The notes below the pieces were generated by a model, which saw only the letters and a program-made list of their open reading frames with translations, was not told the DNA's origin and made no database searches. A stretch of DNA of 64,000 nucleotides, from positions 25,223,637 to 25,287,636 of the forward strand of contig JAVLUZ010000154.1 of the NCBI GenBank assembly GCA_036768485.1, in the 5' to 3' direction. The position numbers and the translations under genes are program-made. The stretch is from Mermis nigrescens. Lineage: Eukaryota; Nematoda; Enoplea; Mermithida; Mermithidae. Positions 50,601 to 58,557 of the stretch are shown one piece after another (positions within the stretch are counted from its first letter, which is position 1; every line of letters begins with the position of its first letter).

Positions 50601-52760
50601 TTGCTCAATAGTGTCTTATTTTCGGTGCCTCGCGTCATTTACTCATTTTGGATTAAATATTTTGTCCGATTTACTCGGAATTTTTCAAAGTTTTCTCATG
50701 TTCTAGCGCTCTAGAAAGATAAAGCTTAGTCAGATTGGTCGGAGCATGATGTTTTTGACTCGTATCTGCCGTTCTTAAGCCCAAAACATAAAACACATTA
50801 AAATTTTATTTCCCACCACACTTGGGCGTTGACATAGGTGGGCAGCACCGAAATCTTGGGGGGGGGGGTGAAAAAATTTCCAAAGGTCAGAAAATAGTCT
50901 TGAATGGTCGTATGGCCAAAAAACACCATTTTTCGACGTTTCTCATCGAGCACTATAGCACTATCCAATGGCATCAAAAAATCGCTAAAAAAGCAAAAAA
51001 AATTCAAAATTTGAATTCTGGGGGGTTGTTTTGATTTCTGGGAAGGGGGTATGTCAACTTCTGGGGGTTGCATCCCCCCTGAACCCCTCCTTCCAAACGC
51101 CCACGTGTGGGCGTTGGGCTATGCAATGCACCCCCCCCCCTCCAGAACAGTGGCGGATCTAGGATTTTCCTAAGGGGGCGGTACCCCTATGGGGGGCGGA
51201 ACCCTGACTTGGGCGGAAAATTAGCCGTTTTGACCCGAAAATCGCTAAAAATCGCTCAAAAATGCTTAATTTTTCGCACTATTTGGGCCAATGGGGGCGG
51301 CCGCCCCCTCCCCCTCCTAAATCCGCCCCTGCTCCAGAAAGGTGAACACTCTATCCCAATTTTTGAATTTTTTTGTTCTTTTTGCAATTCTTGATGCCAA
51401 TGGATAGTGCTCGATGAGAATTGCTGAAAAATCGCCGCACCACCATTACACACACACACACCCAATTTTGGTGCTGCCCAGCTATGTTCCCCACCCCAAA
51501 TAATAAATGCAAATAATTTTTTCAAAATGTATACCGGTTGACGCTTTTTATCTACTTGGTGTAAACAGATTTTTATTTTTAGCAACAATATCACCTAAGA
51601 CAGCATCAGCATCATCACAGCCACATAGATTCGGACGTTGACGGGGCGAACAACGACGCGGCCGAATTATCGGATCAGAGCGATCAGCAAAGATGGTGCA
51701 TTTGTAATAGAGTTTCGTTCGGAAATATGGTCGCCTGCGACGACAAGGACGTGAGTTTGAGTTGGCTTTACAACCTTTGCTCGAAAAGTTTTTAAAACTT
51801 TAGAGCTTGTTTACACTTTTTTAAATTTTTATTCTGTTCGAGAAGTTTTTAAAACTTTAGAGCTTGTTTACACTTTTTTAAATTTTTTTTGTTTGAAAAA
51901 CTTTAAAACTTTAGAGCTTGTTTACACTTTTCTAAATTTTTTCTGTTCGAAAAGTTTTTAAAACTTTAGAGCTTGTTTACACTTTTTTAAATTTTTATTC
52001 TGTTCGAGAAGTTTTTAAAACTTTAGAGCTTGTTTACACTTTTTTAAATTTTTTTGTTTGAAAAACTGTTTAAAACTCTAGAGCTTGTTTACACTTTTTT
52101 AAATTTTTTTTTGTTCGAAAAGTTTTTAATACTTTAGAGCTTGTTTACATTTTTTTAAATTTTTATTTATATTTGTTTTTTTTTGTTCAAAAACCTTTTT
52201 AACTCTTTTTCCTTAAAACTTTTTTGTTTAAACTGTCGCATTATCACTATTTATGATTACATTTTCGTTATTCTTCCATTGCTTTTCGATTTACACTATT
52301 CGTTTGATCTGTCGCTGCATGGACGCTGTTTGTTTAAACTGTTCATTCGTGGTTTAGGTTTTTCGTATTATATCTTCATTCGATTTATTCGCGTCGATTT
52401 ACCTTTTTCATAGTCTTTTATCTTTACTCATTTCTTTTTGAATGTATCGCATTTCAGCGCTCGTTACATGGAATATTCGTTTTGTTCACTTTACATTTTT
52501 TCAGAGAAAATCTATTTTTAAAATTCAAATGAAATTAAATATGTTTAAATTCTAAAAATAATTCAATTAACGTTTTTAATTTGTTGATGGAATTCCGGTA
52601 TCAAACTTTACACCGGGTTTGGCATCACACTTTACACCGGGATTTTAGTTTATTTCGGTTTATAGTGCCCGTTCGAGTGGTTTCATTACGAGTGCGTCGG
52701 TATAACGCAACCCCGAAAGGCAAATGGTTCTGCCCGCATTGCACGAAACGAAGGAAGTGA
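32582..52760 (+). CDS. ING3: ING3 homologue, ten coding exons, PHD finger frameshifted
   Basis: ING3 proteins read histone H3 trimethylated at Lys4 with a C-terminal PHD finger and anchor NuA4/TIP60-type acetyltransferases through an N-terminal helical ING domain. Exons: 32582-32609, 33531-33618, 33769-33880, 36372-36534, 38288-38351 (least certain), 43868-44066, 46650-46855, 49079-49277, 51583-51750, 52666-52760. Phases agree at every junction. The sum is 1322 nt, one short of 441 codons, because a base is missing at 52711-52714. The ING domain is residues 1-130, a Ser/Gly/Gln/His-rich linker with a KRKR signal follows, and the PHD is about 391-437. Known human ING3 has 418 residues. A candidate AATAAA is at 52942-52947. 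Nearly all introns contain transposons. Confidence 0.93.
33531..33618 (+). CDS. ING3: ING3 exon 2
   Basis: Follows the acceptor TTATTTTTTAG and encodes IENLPSELRDRFTEIRTLDL, the conserved ING helix. Two donors are possible: GTGAGC at 33603, which looks better but breaks phase with exon 3, or GTATTT at 33619, which keeps phase and adds six residues. I chose the second. Confidence 0.85.
33619..33768 (+). other. ING3 intron 2 (150 bp)
   Basis: Short AT-rich intron with no repeat seen. Its 5' border depends on the exon 2 donor choice. Confidence 0.6.
33769..33880 (+). CDS. ING3: ING3 exon 3
   Basis: Encodes NPLDGLDVAEKGVEDLF and on to DEEQQRAFDKIKE, aligning with the second helix of the ING domain. 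Acceptor TTTTAATAAG, donor GTATTT at 33881. The acceptor's pyrimidine tract is weak. Confidence 0.88.
33970..34137 (+). mobile_element. hAT-like MITE, family F, in ING3 intron 3
   Basis: Ends CAGGCACGTAGCT and AGCTACGTGCCTG. The interior matches the element at 29876-30049. The flanks CGTACCCA/CATATCCA are only partly alike, so the target duplication is decayed. A half-copy with the same CAGGCACGTAGCT end is at about 50271-50335. Confidence 0.7.
34138..35430. other. Intron sequence with GC-run patches
   Basis: Repeat-like G-run/C-run patches and the word GGCGCGAAGCGC near 34390 suggest old E-type copies. No exon is supported. Confidence 0.35.
35431..35688 (+). mobile_element. D element in ING3 intron 3
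   Basis: Starts CCATAGGTGGGCAGCACCG and ends near GCCCATGTGTG, with the D core. The flanking hexamers are only similar (GCCAGA/GCAAGA). Confidence 0.75.
36372..36534 (+). CDS. ING3: ING3 exon 4, most conserved part of the ING domain
   Basis: Starts after GGCTTGAG and encodes DYRKILENADEKVNLATMMH, then DLVKRYLAKLDQEVNKFKIE and LEADNPGITEALER. This matches the ING3 signature (ADEKVQLA..., LEADN.GITE). Donor GTAACT at 36535, phase 1. Confidence 0.95.
36585..36995. repeat. Three tandem units of about 145 bp in ING3 intron 4
   Basis: Three diverged units, each with a CGTCGTT/TCAATTACTCGAATTTA-type block followed by AGTGTAAAGTG and a TTTACAC or similar word. The GTGTAAAG/TTTACAC pair is the same as in the composite repeats at 8-27 kb. 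Confidence 0.65.
37612..38015 (+). mobile_element. E element in ING3 intron 4
   Basis: Family E: about 400-bp non-coding repeats with GCACAGTATGGGAATTCTGG at one end, AAAGTGCCTTTTTTGGGC, a TTTTTTGGCGTTTCT block, GGCGCGAAGCGCCGAAAATT in the middle, G/C runs, and AGATCATGTATGG at the other end. This is the most complete copy. It is related to D in layout. Confidence 0.7.
38288..38351 (+). CDS. ING3: ING3 exon 5 (tentative)
   Basis: Follows a strong acceptor TTTTCATTCTCAG. Encodes VKEAEQMTRMPKKESMQLMH, basic and hydrophilic. The donor at 38352 (GTTACA) is weak but keeps phase with exon 6. A better-looking donor GTATGC at 38333 would need an extra unseen exon. Confidence 0.5.
38783..39318. mobile_element. 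Foldback element, hAT-like ends
   Basis: Arms of about 200 bp in inverted orientation. Ends CAGTGCTCGCCATGAAACAT and its inverse, with CAGAG on the right. The octamer GTTTAATA lies just before the left end (38775-38782) and again at 39338-39345, 19 bp beyond the right end. CAG...CTG ends and an 8-bp repeat suggest hAT. The middle carries repeats of GCTATTAATAGCGCCAACAA. It lies in ING3 intron 5. Confidence 0.7.
39430..39765. repeat. Degenerate (AAAT)n region
   Basis: AAATAAAT-type tetranucleotide repeats with many substitutions, in ING3 intron 5. Confidence 0.85.
39940..43470 (+). mobile_element. Full-length jockey-like non-LTR retrotransposon, inactivated
   Basis: A 3.53-kb element flanked by a perfect 13-bp duplication, ACGCTCTCTCTAT (39927-39939 and 43471-43483), ending in a (CAA)n tail. 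One ORF encodes a PHD-like Cys/His finger, an APE-type endonuclease and a reverse transcriptase. It lacks RNase H and ends in a CxxC...HLFNC motif. It sits in ING3 intron 5, in the gene's orientation, inside an E element. Confidence 0.93.
40157..43422 (+). pseudogene. Endonuclease/reverse transcriptase ORF, broken
   Basis: From 40157: CGSCGK...CSNCNLWIH...YRCPKC finger (40175-40314), then endonuclease motifs NIFQFNINGI, LLQETKL, DDFNAHHNLWHS and SDHLPIL, then the reverse transcriptase with LPKPGKEP, FRPRHST-like (now HGF-stop-PRHST), ALDLSKVFDSVDHTTL, GVPQGSVISP and SYADNITIF, and a C-terminal CPRCLAATEDTRHLFNC. Defects: a one-base deletion at about 40392-40396 (frame change before MHFLNKH) and three in-frame stops at 41116, 41710 and 41953. 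The catalytic YADD is YADN, and the usual Gly of GDFNAH is Asp. This copy cannot make a working enzyme. Confidence 0.9.
43868..44066 (+). CDS. ING3: ING3 exon 6 (linker with KRKR)
   Basis: Encodes SRKRKRTLPLVNGD and a Ser/Asn/Gly/Gln-rich linker. The basic cluster fits the nuclear localisation region of ING proteins. Codon use is richer in G/C at third positions than the flanking intron. Donor GTAACG at 44067, phase 0. Confidence 0.8.
44067..46180. other. ING3 intron 6, no further gene
   Basis: Mostly AT-rich. It contains the CCAAT cluster at 44248-44429 listed separately. No other supported feature before the E-type repeat near 46180. Confidence 0.35.
44248..44429. promoter_or_regulatory. 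Cluster of five CCAAT words in ING3 intron 6
   Basis: CCAAT occurs at 44248, 44277, 44309, 44341 and 44425. The middle ones are spaced 29, 32 and 32 bp, each followed by a GAGCGGG-type word, so this is a short tandem repeat of a CCAAT plus GC-box-like unit. CCAAT is the NF-Y site in animals. Function here is only a possibility. Confidence 0.3.
46180..46610 (-). mobile_element. E-type repeat, diverged
   Basis: Contains TTTTTCGGGC, a CATTTTAGGCCTTTCTGTCG block and CCCCCGAAAAATCATCTATGG, the E end. It ends about 40 bp before ING3 exon 7. Confidence 0.45.
46650..46855 (+). CDS. ING3: ING3 exon 7 (Gly/Ala-rich linker)
   Basis: Follows CTTTCAATCAG. Encodes KKNINLPNRPTDVNK and, later, a GC-rich Gly/Ala/Ser stretch (SSGGGAGSGAGF) ending RHGRPR. 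Donor GTAACG at 46856 in phase 2, the same donor hexamer as exon 6. Confidence 0.85.
47290..47530 (-). mobile_element. E-type repeat, reverse orientation
   Basis: Contains TTTTAGGCGCTTCGCGCCAT, GTTTTATGTTCTGAAGAGAAC and CGTCGAAAAACGGTG, the reversed E core. ING3 intron 7. Confidence 0.55.
47531..48869. other. ING3 intron 7, no supported gene
   Basis: Holds a G/C-run patch (47600-47790) and a short inverted GGCCGGAGG cluster (47815-47910). A segment with TGTACAAAAGATTTTTGGG words near 48400-48500 resembles repeats near 13950 and 16480. Confidence 0.35.
48870..49027. mobile_element. pogo/Tigger-like MITE remnant
   Basis: The right end reads, inverted, CAGTGGAACCTCGATAAG, which matches the typical pogo/Tigger terminal sequence. 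The left side carries the related TTAACCGAGTGCTTGCTAAC word. No transposase. It ends about 50 bp before ING3 exon 8. Confidence 0.5.
49079..49277 (+). CDS. ING3: ING3 exon 8 (Gln/His-rich linker)
   Basis: Follows GTCTATTTCAG. The single first base completes a Lys codon with exon 7, giving GRPRKLTSRVSEMLRDVIQK. It continues into a Gly/Gln/His-rich part with four consecutive His. Donor GTGAGC at 49278, phase 0. Confidence 0.88.
49278..49784. other. First part of ING3 intron 8, nothing supported
   Basis: No repeat or exon that I can support. Confidence 0.3.
49792..50249. mobile_element. MITE with about 140-bp inverted arms
   Basis: The arms start GGATCTAGTATACAATT and end AATTGTATATTAGATCC. 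Inside each arm is CAGCGTTTTTTAGCCGATCC or its inverse. A 7-bp direct repeat TTATGTT flanks it (49785-49791, 50250-50256). Non-coding, in ING3 intron 8. Confidence 0.75.
50510..50790 (-). mobile_element. E-type repeat, reverse orientation
   Basis: Contains CTTAAGCCCAAAACAT and the TATTTTCGGTGCCTCGCGTC block, a reversed E core. ING3 intron 8. Confidence 0.45.
50832..51110 (+). mobile_element. D element in ING3 intron 8
   Basis: Starts ACATAGGTGGGCAGCACCG and ends GCCCACGTGTGG. Perfect 6-bp duplication GCGTTG at 50826-50831 and 51111-51116. Confidence 0.8.
51117..51487 (-). mobile_element. D element, reverse, split by a MITE
   Basis: A reversed D core (GATGCCAATGGATAGTGCTC) ending GGTGCTGCCCAGCTATG. 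It is interrupted by the hAT-like MITE at 51148-51331 and contains a short (CA)n run. Confidence 0.65.
51148..51331. mobile_element. hAT-like MITE with perfect 8-bp duplication
   Basis: Ends CAGTGGCGGATCTAGGA and, inverted, CAGGGGCGGATTTAGGA, a common hAT terminal type. Perfect target duplication CTCCAGAA at 51140-51147 and 51332-51339. 184 bp, non-coding. Confidence 0.88.
51583..51750 (+). CDS. ING3: ING3 exon 9 (first half of PHD finger)
   Basis: Follows TTTATTTTTAG. After a Gln/His stretch and an acidic linker it encodes RWCICNRVSFGNMVACDDKD, the first zinc ligands (Cys392, Cys394, Cys405) of the PHD finger. The first aromatic, Tyr in known ING3 (RYCICN), is Trp here. Ser and Met of the H3K4me3 pocket are present. 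Donor GTGAGT at 51751. Confidence 0.95.
51784..52165. repeat. Tandem repeat, unit about 56 bp, in ING3 intron 9
   Basis: Seven copies built on ACTTTAGAGCTTGTTTACAC and TTTTTTAAATTTTT, with GTTCGAAAAGTTTTTAAA between them. It starts about 35 bp after the exon 9 donor. Confidence 0.85.
52666..52760 (+). CDS. ING3: ING3 exon 10 (second half of PHD finger, -1 frameshift)
   Basis: Follows CGGTTTATAG. Encodes CPFEWFHYECVGITQP, with Cys410, His416, Cys419 and the binding Trp414. At the CCCC run (52711-52714) one base is missing: the +1 frame continues as KGKWFCPHCTKRRK and stops at TGA 52758-52760, exactly as expected for ING3. As written, the frame runs to TAA at 52831-52833 and loses the last two zinc-binding Cys. 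A homopolymer sequencing error is the simplest explanation. Confidence 0.93.
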
Positions 52761-52941
52761 TAAGAATACGCGCATAGATTCTCCTATATCTTTCTACGCG
52801 TTCTACAGTATGTTAAGCGTTCGTGTTATGTAATATTGATTAATTGATTGATTATGTAATATTGATTATTGATTATGTAATATTGTTATGTAATATTGAT
52901 TGAGCTATTGATTGATTACGTGACCTTGCTTTTTTTGATAA

Positions 52942-52947
52942 AATAAA
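52942..52947 (+). promoter_or_regulatory. Candidate poly(A) signal of ING3
   Basis: AATAAA lies 182 bp after the expected ING3 stop. AT-rich surroundings make chance matches common. Confidence 0.4.
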
Positions 52948-53024
52948 GTAGTAAGAAAGCGCTCTCGAATTATGATACGGGTTAATTGGTTACTCCGCAA
53001 TACTGGTTTACACGCGGGTACATC

Positions 53025-53282
53025 CCATAGGTGGGCGGCACCGGAGTTCTGGGGAGGGGGTGCGAGATTTTTTCAGAGGTCAAACAATTGCCGTAATTAT
53101 GGTGGTATGGCGAAAACACCAATTTCAAGGTTTCTCATCGAGTATTATCCGTCGGCATCAAAAAATTGCGAAAAAACGAAAAAAATTCAAAAATTAAATT
53201 CTTAGGGGTCGTTTTGGTTCCTGGAGGGTATTTCACTTTCTGGGGGTGCATATCCCCCGAACTCCCCCACGCCCAGGTATGG
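53025..53282 (+). mobile_element. D element
   Basis: Starts CCATAGGTGGGCGGCACCG and ends GCCCAGGTATGG. Duplication TACATC at 53019-53024 and 53283-53288 (GGTACATCCC reads on both sides). Confidence 0.82.
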
Positions 53283-53342
53283 TACATCCCTGTTGGCAAG
53301 TCGTTCTAGTATGAGACTTTCCTGTAGCTTAAGGCTTCAGAA

Positions 53343-53582
53343 GCACACCTGGGCGCAGGGGGAATGCCCCCCCCCCCCCCGAGAAACTAAAATACCCCCA
53401 GAATTAAATCTTTAGAAAACTTTTTCGTTTTTTTTTCGCAATTTCTGATGCCAATGGATAGTGCTCGATGAGAAACGTCGAAAAATTGTGTTTTTTTCGC
53501 CATACCACCATTTTTAAGGCAATTTTTTGACCTTTTAAAAAATCTTGCACCCCCCCAGAATTTTCTTGCTGACCACGTATGT
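53343..53582 (-). mobile_element. D element, reverse
   Basis: Starts GCACACCTGGGCGCAGGG and ends near GACCACGTATGT. Duplication TCAGAA at 53337-53342 and 53583-53588. Confidence 0.8.
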
Positions 53583-53689
53583 TCAGAAGCCTTCGTTTTT
53601 CTTCGCGCAAAGTTTTTGCAGTGATAATGTAAACATATTATTTTCAATTGTATAGTCAAAAGACCCTATTTCTAGCGTCAAAAACTTAC

Positions 53690-54719
53690 AAGAAAAATTT
53701 CTAATTGTGAAATAAAGATCTGCCGGCACTGTCAAACAAGCTCGGACCAGAAATTCGCATTGAGACTAAAGATGCAGTTAGACTGCTCCCGGAAGAAAGG
53801 AGTAAATTCTTAGACATACGAGGAAATTTAGTTTAAATTTGACAAAAAGTAAAAGCTCTCGCAGCACGCTTCAGATTGACTTCAAGGTGTCAGTGAGCTC
53901 TCCAGTATAGCATTTGTGGTATTTTGGAGATTTTAGGCTCTGCTCTGCACTAAATCGAAAAATTTACAAAATCATACATGAAAGAGGACGCTCCGCGATC
54001 GCTAACGTACGTCAAAAAAATGGAGAATTTTCCCGGTACTTGACTAAATTATGTAAATCCTCATATAAATCGCGATTTTGAAGCATAAACGTACGGTTTA
54101 AACTCACGAAATTTTTTCTTAGAGCCCTTTTTGAGAGTAAAACTTACATTTTTCCGTTTGGATCGAAAAGTATTTCGGTCAAACATTGTCGCTCTTATCA
54201 TTTATGATTAGTAAGATCTGCCCATAGCATTCTGACTATATTTCTAGGAATTTGTTTAAAATTGGAAGTTACGTTGGCCCAAAGTCTCTCCGAATAGCTT
54301 GCACTCGAAAAAATTCGATTATTGTTCATGAAAATGCTGAATATTTTGCCTGAGAAGCTGCATAACTCATCAATTCCTGGTAACCGCACATAGGCATAGG
54401 AGTTCCCGCAGGCTTTCCTTCAGTAATTGATAGAAATTTAATTTTTGGTGCTATTTTTATCGATTTTGCCCCCATCGGATTATCCCATGAATTTTCATCT
54501 TCTGCCCATAGTATTCTGACAAGAGCAACGTTTAGTTTATAATCTGTTTCATTTATTCGAGAGCTTTTTGGTATGAATTACTGTAATTCGGCAGATCATT
54601 TTAGTGAGGGCGAGTGGCTGGAATTCTTTCACGTTAAATGTACTAATCCTCCCGTATAACTTTAATTTAGACATTTAATCAGTGCTGGGACATACTACAG
54701 TAAGTGCGCTGAATAAAAA
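53690..54719. other. No supported gene; G-type repeat about 53930-54200
   Basis: The segment with GACGCTCCGCGATCGCTAAC is one of three dispersed copies of family G (others at 55540-55880 and 58985-59245), which share a CGCTTCGCGACCGCTAGCGTT-like block (split by substitutions) and a TTTATCATTTGTGATTAATA-type block. Non-coding. Confidence 0.45.
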
Positions 54720-54790
54720 GCTATCGGCTGGGATCGAACCCAGCTTGCTTCGACGACAAGCAGACGTTTTACCACTGAGCTACGCAGGGG
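54720..54790 (-). tRNA. tRNA-like gene or tRNA pseudogene
   Basis: On the - strand both internal Pol III promoter boxes are intact: A box TAGCTCAGTGGT and B box GGTTCGATCCC. A TTTTT terminator follows at 54715-54719. The T arm (CTGGG/CCCAG) pairs perfectly. The acceptor stem (CCCTGCG against CCGATAG) pairs at only about three of seven positions, the D stem is poor, and the anticodon arm is ambiguous: TTGTCGT would give anticodon GTC (Asp), but the best stem, TGCTT/AAGCA, gives CGT. I read it as a degenerate tRNA copy or a tRNA-derived element. Confidence 0.6.
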
Positions 54791-55539
54791 TTCGCGGCGT
54801 TTCTTAACATCTTAGTCTATTGTGTTTAAAGTGTCAACTTAGGATAAGCTGGATGCGCGATTTTTATGTGTAAGTTGATTGATCTGCTGGAAGACAAGAA
54901 TAAATTATGCCGCAAAAATGCTATTGAGAAAAAAGATCTAGCGACCTACAGTAAATAAGAAAAAGAAGGGGTTACTGTAGCCTCCGAAAACATCTCTGAA
55001 AAAGTTCTTGGTTAAATAAAACAGGCTATAGTTACGCCTATCAAAAACAGCCATCAACCGTGGTACATATACCTTTCAATCGAATCTGGAAACTTCGACT
55101 TCTAATGGCAAACATCCTGTTCGATAGAATTCTGATTTTTATGAATTGAATTTTTATGTAAGATTTTGCGATTGAATTCTTCTTGGACCCTTATTTGGAA
55201 CGCAAGAAATGTTTCTGGTCAATTCAGCTGCGGAACTATTTTAGCTCGAAATTGCTGTGAATTACTTTTTATTTCATTTATTTTTATTTTTATCTTAATT
55301 TTTATTAACGAGCAGTGCTTTAAATACATAAGTACTGACTACGTTACACAGATCGCCTATTTCGTTCACACCATGCGCCTTTGCGGAAATTTAGATTTTG
55401 TGCCTTATAAAATTTAACGAATAAAATTTGTCATTCTAATTGAAGTTTATGACAAAAATAGTTTTCTTACGACGTGCTTGAAATTAACTACTATTTAACT
55501 TATCAGCGAGTTCTTGCTGATAATGTAAGAATCTGAGAA
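54791..55539. other. No gene seen
   Basis: The open frame at 55166-55417 has no motif. No repeat identified. Confidence 0.25.
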
Positions 55540-55880
55540 GTTTTTCGCTGAAAAATTTACAAAAGCGGACGCAGGTATTGAACGTTTCGCGACCGCTAGC
55601 GTTCGACAAAAAAATCGTCCATGGCGAGACTGCAAAGGACGCTTGTGAAGTTTTCGCAAATAGGCATATAGTGTTTTTTAAAGCATAAAATTACGGGTTG
55701 AACTGCCCAAGATTTTTCCGCACTATTAGGACCTATTTTTTATCAGCGTATTTTCCGACCGAATTGATATCATTTGCGATCGAAGATTGGCTTTATCATT
55801 TGTGATTAATAAAAATAACAATTCCCAATTTGTACGAATATAAGGATCCTTTAAAAAAGGATTTTAATGATAGTCAGTCC
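55540..55880. repeat. Dispersed repeat, family G
   Basis: Shares GAACGTTTCGCGACCGCTAG, GGCGAGACTGCAAAGGAC and TTTATCATTTGTGATTAATA-type blocks with 53930-54200 and 58985-59245. Confidence 0.5.
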
Positions 55881-55979
55881 TTGGAATTTCTGAAACTTTA
55901 GCCTCTGAAGCGCTTAATAACTTAATGAATTTAGGCAACGCATACTCATAGTTACAATATCGGAAAATGCAGTCGTTTA

Positions 55980-56360
55980 AGCCCAAATTTTTTTTAAAGT
56001 GCCTTTTTTGGGCTAAAAGAGATGGAGTACATGTCATAAACAATTTTTTGACGTTTTAGACATTGCTCGTTCTTTCTAGAACGTGAAAACGTGAAAAAAT
56101 TTCGGAAAAATTTGAAAAAATTGTGTAATTTGAATAGAATATGGCAAAAATGTGTGTGTGACGCAGAGCGCCGGAAATTTGAGTTTTTGAGCCAAATGGG
56201 CTAAAAACGCCTAAAAAGGTATACTTTTTACAACTTCTACCAACTTTTTCAAAAATTCGATAATTCTGGGTGGGGAGTCGCAGAAAGTTTTGCGGGGTTC
56301 AGTAGCAATTTTTAGGGGGTGACCCTCCCAAACCACCCAAACCTCATCCCAAGAAAACGT
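55980..56360 (+). mobile_element. E element
   Basis: AAAGTGCCTTTTTTGGGC, TTTTTTGACGTTTTAGAC, a GACGCAGAGCGCCGGAAATT core and C/G runs at the end. Same order as the 37612 copy. Confidence 0.6.
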
Positions 56361-57309
56361 CTGGTTCCTTCCAGAACCTGATTACGTTGACTTTGACATA
56401 TACCTATGTACATATGTATATCTTCTGTAGTGAGTTTGAATTTCTTAACGAATTGTATTTTTGTTTATTTCAGTTCTTGAACTTGAACATACGAAAAATG
56501 TTTCGTGTCCACATAACTCACACAAAATCCCTGTAACACAAAATTGTTGTAATATATTTTTTATCATATTCTTCTTAACCTTTTTATTTTTGTCTTAAAT
56601 TTTTGCAGAGATGAGCAGGTTTTTAAAATTGGCGCATATGTCACACAAACAGTATAGTAGAAATATTCATTTGTTCGCAGGGCGTCTTCACAAACAATTC
56701 AGATTTTCTACATAAATAAAATTGAATGTTTCAATTGTATAAATTTTCAAAAAAAATCTGTGAACTCAATGAAGTGGCCATTTTCTTCTACCTTTCTTCT
56801 ATTTTCTGGACAAATTTTCGGAATGTCACTAACTTTCTATTGTAAAATGCTGATTTTGTCGCAGCTCAGGCTCAAATTAATATTTGATCTAGATATTTCT
56901 GGAAAACGAGGACGCTTTTTTCAGCCAACAACAGAATTTTTGCTTGTTTTTGCAAAAAATTTACTTTGTCACAAATGTGCGTTTCAGGAAAAAATTTGTC
57001 TTAAATGAACCTTATAAGGTTGGATTGTCTCAGCCGAAATATGGACTTGATTCCTGAAAAAGTGAACTCATCGTGCTGTTTTCAGCTATTTTTTCTTTTC
57101 TTTAAAGCGATGAAGCGATTTCAAGAATGCTTTTTTTAAGGAAAAACTAAAGAAAACGGAAACTTCAGAGATATAGAATGCATATATTGCAATGCACGTC
57201 ATGCGCAAACAGCAGCATGTTGATATTTTCATATAGAAAGATGTTATTAGACTGGTACCATGAACTCAGAGCGTCTGAGTTCTCGTCTTGTGTTACGACA
57301 AGGCGTGTT
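56361..57309. other. No gene seen
   Basis: AT-rich sequence. The open frame at 56760-57008 has no motif or splice context. Confidence 0.25.
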
Positions 57310-57368
57310 CTTGGGGGGGTTTGACCCCCCAGAATGGCAACTGAACCCCCGGCAAAATGGCTAGTGAC

Positions 57369-58549
57369 TAGTGATGTAAAAGATCATCTGGATCTGATCT
57401 TTTTATCCAGATTCAGATCCAGATCCAGATAATCTGGATCTGGATCTGGTTATTTTCTGATCTGGTTATCTGATCTGGATCTGTATCTGCCAGAATTTCA
57501 GAACCTGATCTTTATCTGGATCTGGATCTGTTTAGTCAAGCCATATCTGGTTAAAGAGATCAGGGAGTTATTTTTCAGCGATGGTATCCTTTCTGTTTTA
57601 TGATTTCATGTGGGTAGGTTAGCCTTAAATGCACGTGGGGGGGGCGTCTGCTGGAGGTTTTGACCTTTGACCCCCAGTTCCGTGCCAGCCCCCCCTTAAG
57701 AATGGCCAAAAAGTGCCGCTGACCCCCCATAATTTTTGGTTTTAGAAAAAATTTTCAAAGCTCTGCAGAAAAGTAACTTAAGTGATAAAAATGTATGAAA
57801 GGTTGTTTTCACATAAATGATCATCAGAATTGACCTTTGAGAGACTAAAAATGGCCTAAAAATGGGAAAATTTTGAATTTTTTCGTCGTGTTTAGGATGT
57901 CGGAAGAGATTGAAACACACCAATTAAAAAATATTACCTTGTTTAAAATTAACCAACATTTTATTTAAATTTGAATTATTTGTTGATTAAAATTGTTATT
58001 GATGTCTGTGTACTATTTGAAAGTTCCTTTCTGTCTCACAGACATCAATGATTATAATTTTAGCAGCAATGTTTAAAAAAATTGCATTCGTAATTTGGAT
58101 TAATGTCGTTTTTGTAAAAAAGCAGACTACACTGTCTTTTGGTTGACTCAAAAGTCTAAACTTGTGAGCTTTTACTTTTTAGACAATTTTTACTGATATT
58201 ATTTTTATGTAAAAGCTCTAAAATGCAAATTTTCGTCGGCTCTGCCCAGACCCCTCTGGGGGGCTGTTATATTAGTCCCGCCACCCGAGACCCCCCAATC
58301 AATCTGGGTTGGGCGCTTTACGCCTTCCTTTTTAGCAATACAAATTGCTGCACAAAAAATATATTTTTATCTTGATTTGGATCTGTATCTGGATCTTTTT
58401 AAATTTTGATCTGGCAAAACGATCTGAATCTGGATCTGGTTATTTTCTGATCTGGTTATATGATCTGGATCTGGATCTGCCAGAAAATCTGAACCGTATC
58501 TTTATCTGGATCTGGATCTGGGTAAAAATCTGGATCTTTTACATCACTA
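57369..58549. mobile_element. hAT-like non-autonomous element with GATCTG-rich ends
   Basis: The ends are 17-bp perfect inverted repeats, TAGTGATGTAAAAGATC. They are flanked by a perfect 8-bp duplication CTAGTGAC (57361-57368 and 58550-58557). Just inside each end, over about 150-200 bp, GATCTG/CAGATC hexamers occur at very high density. The middle has no transposase-like ORF. An E-type repeat lies on both sides, so this inserted into an E copy. Confidence 0.9.
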
Positions 58550-58557
58550 CTAGTGAC

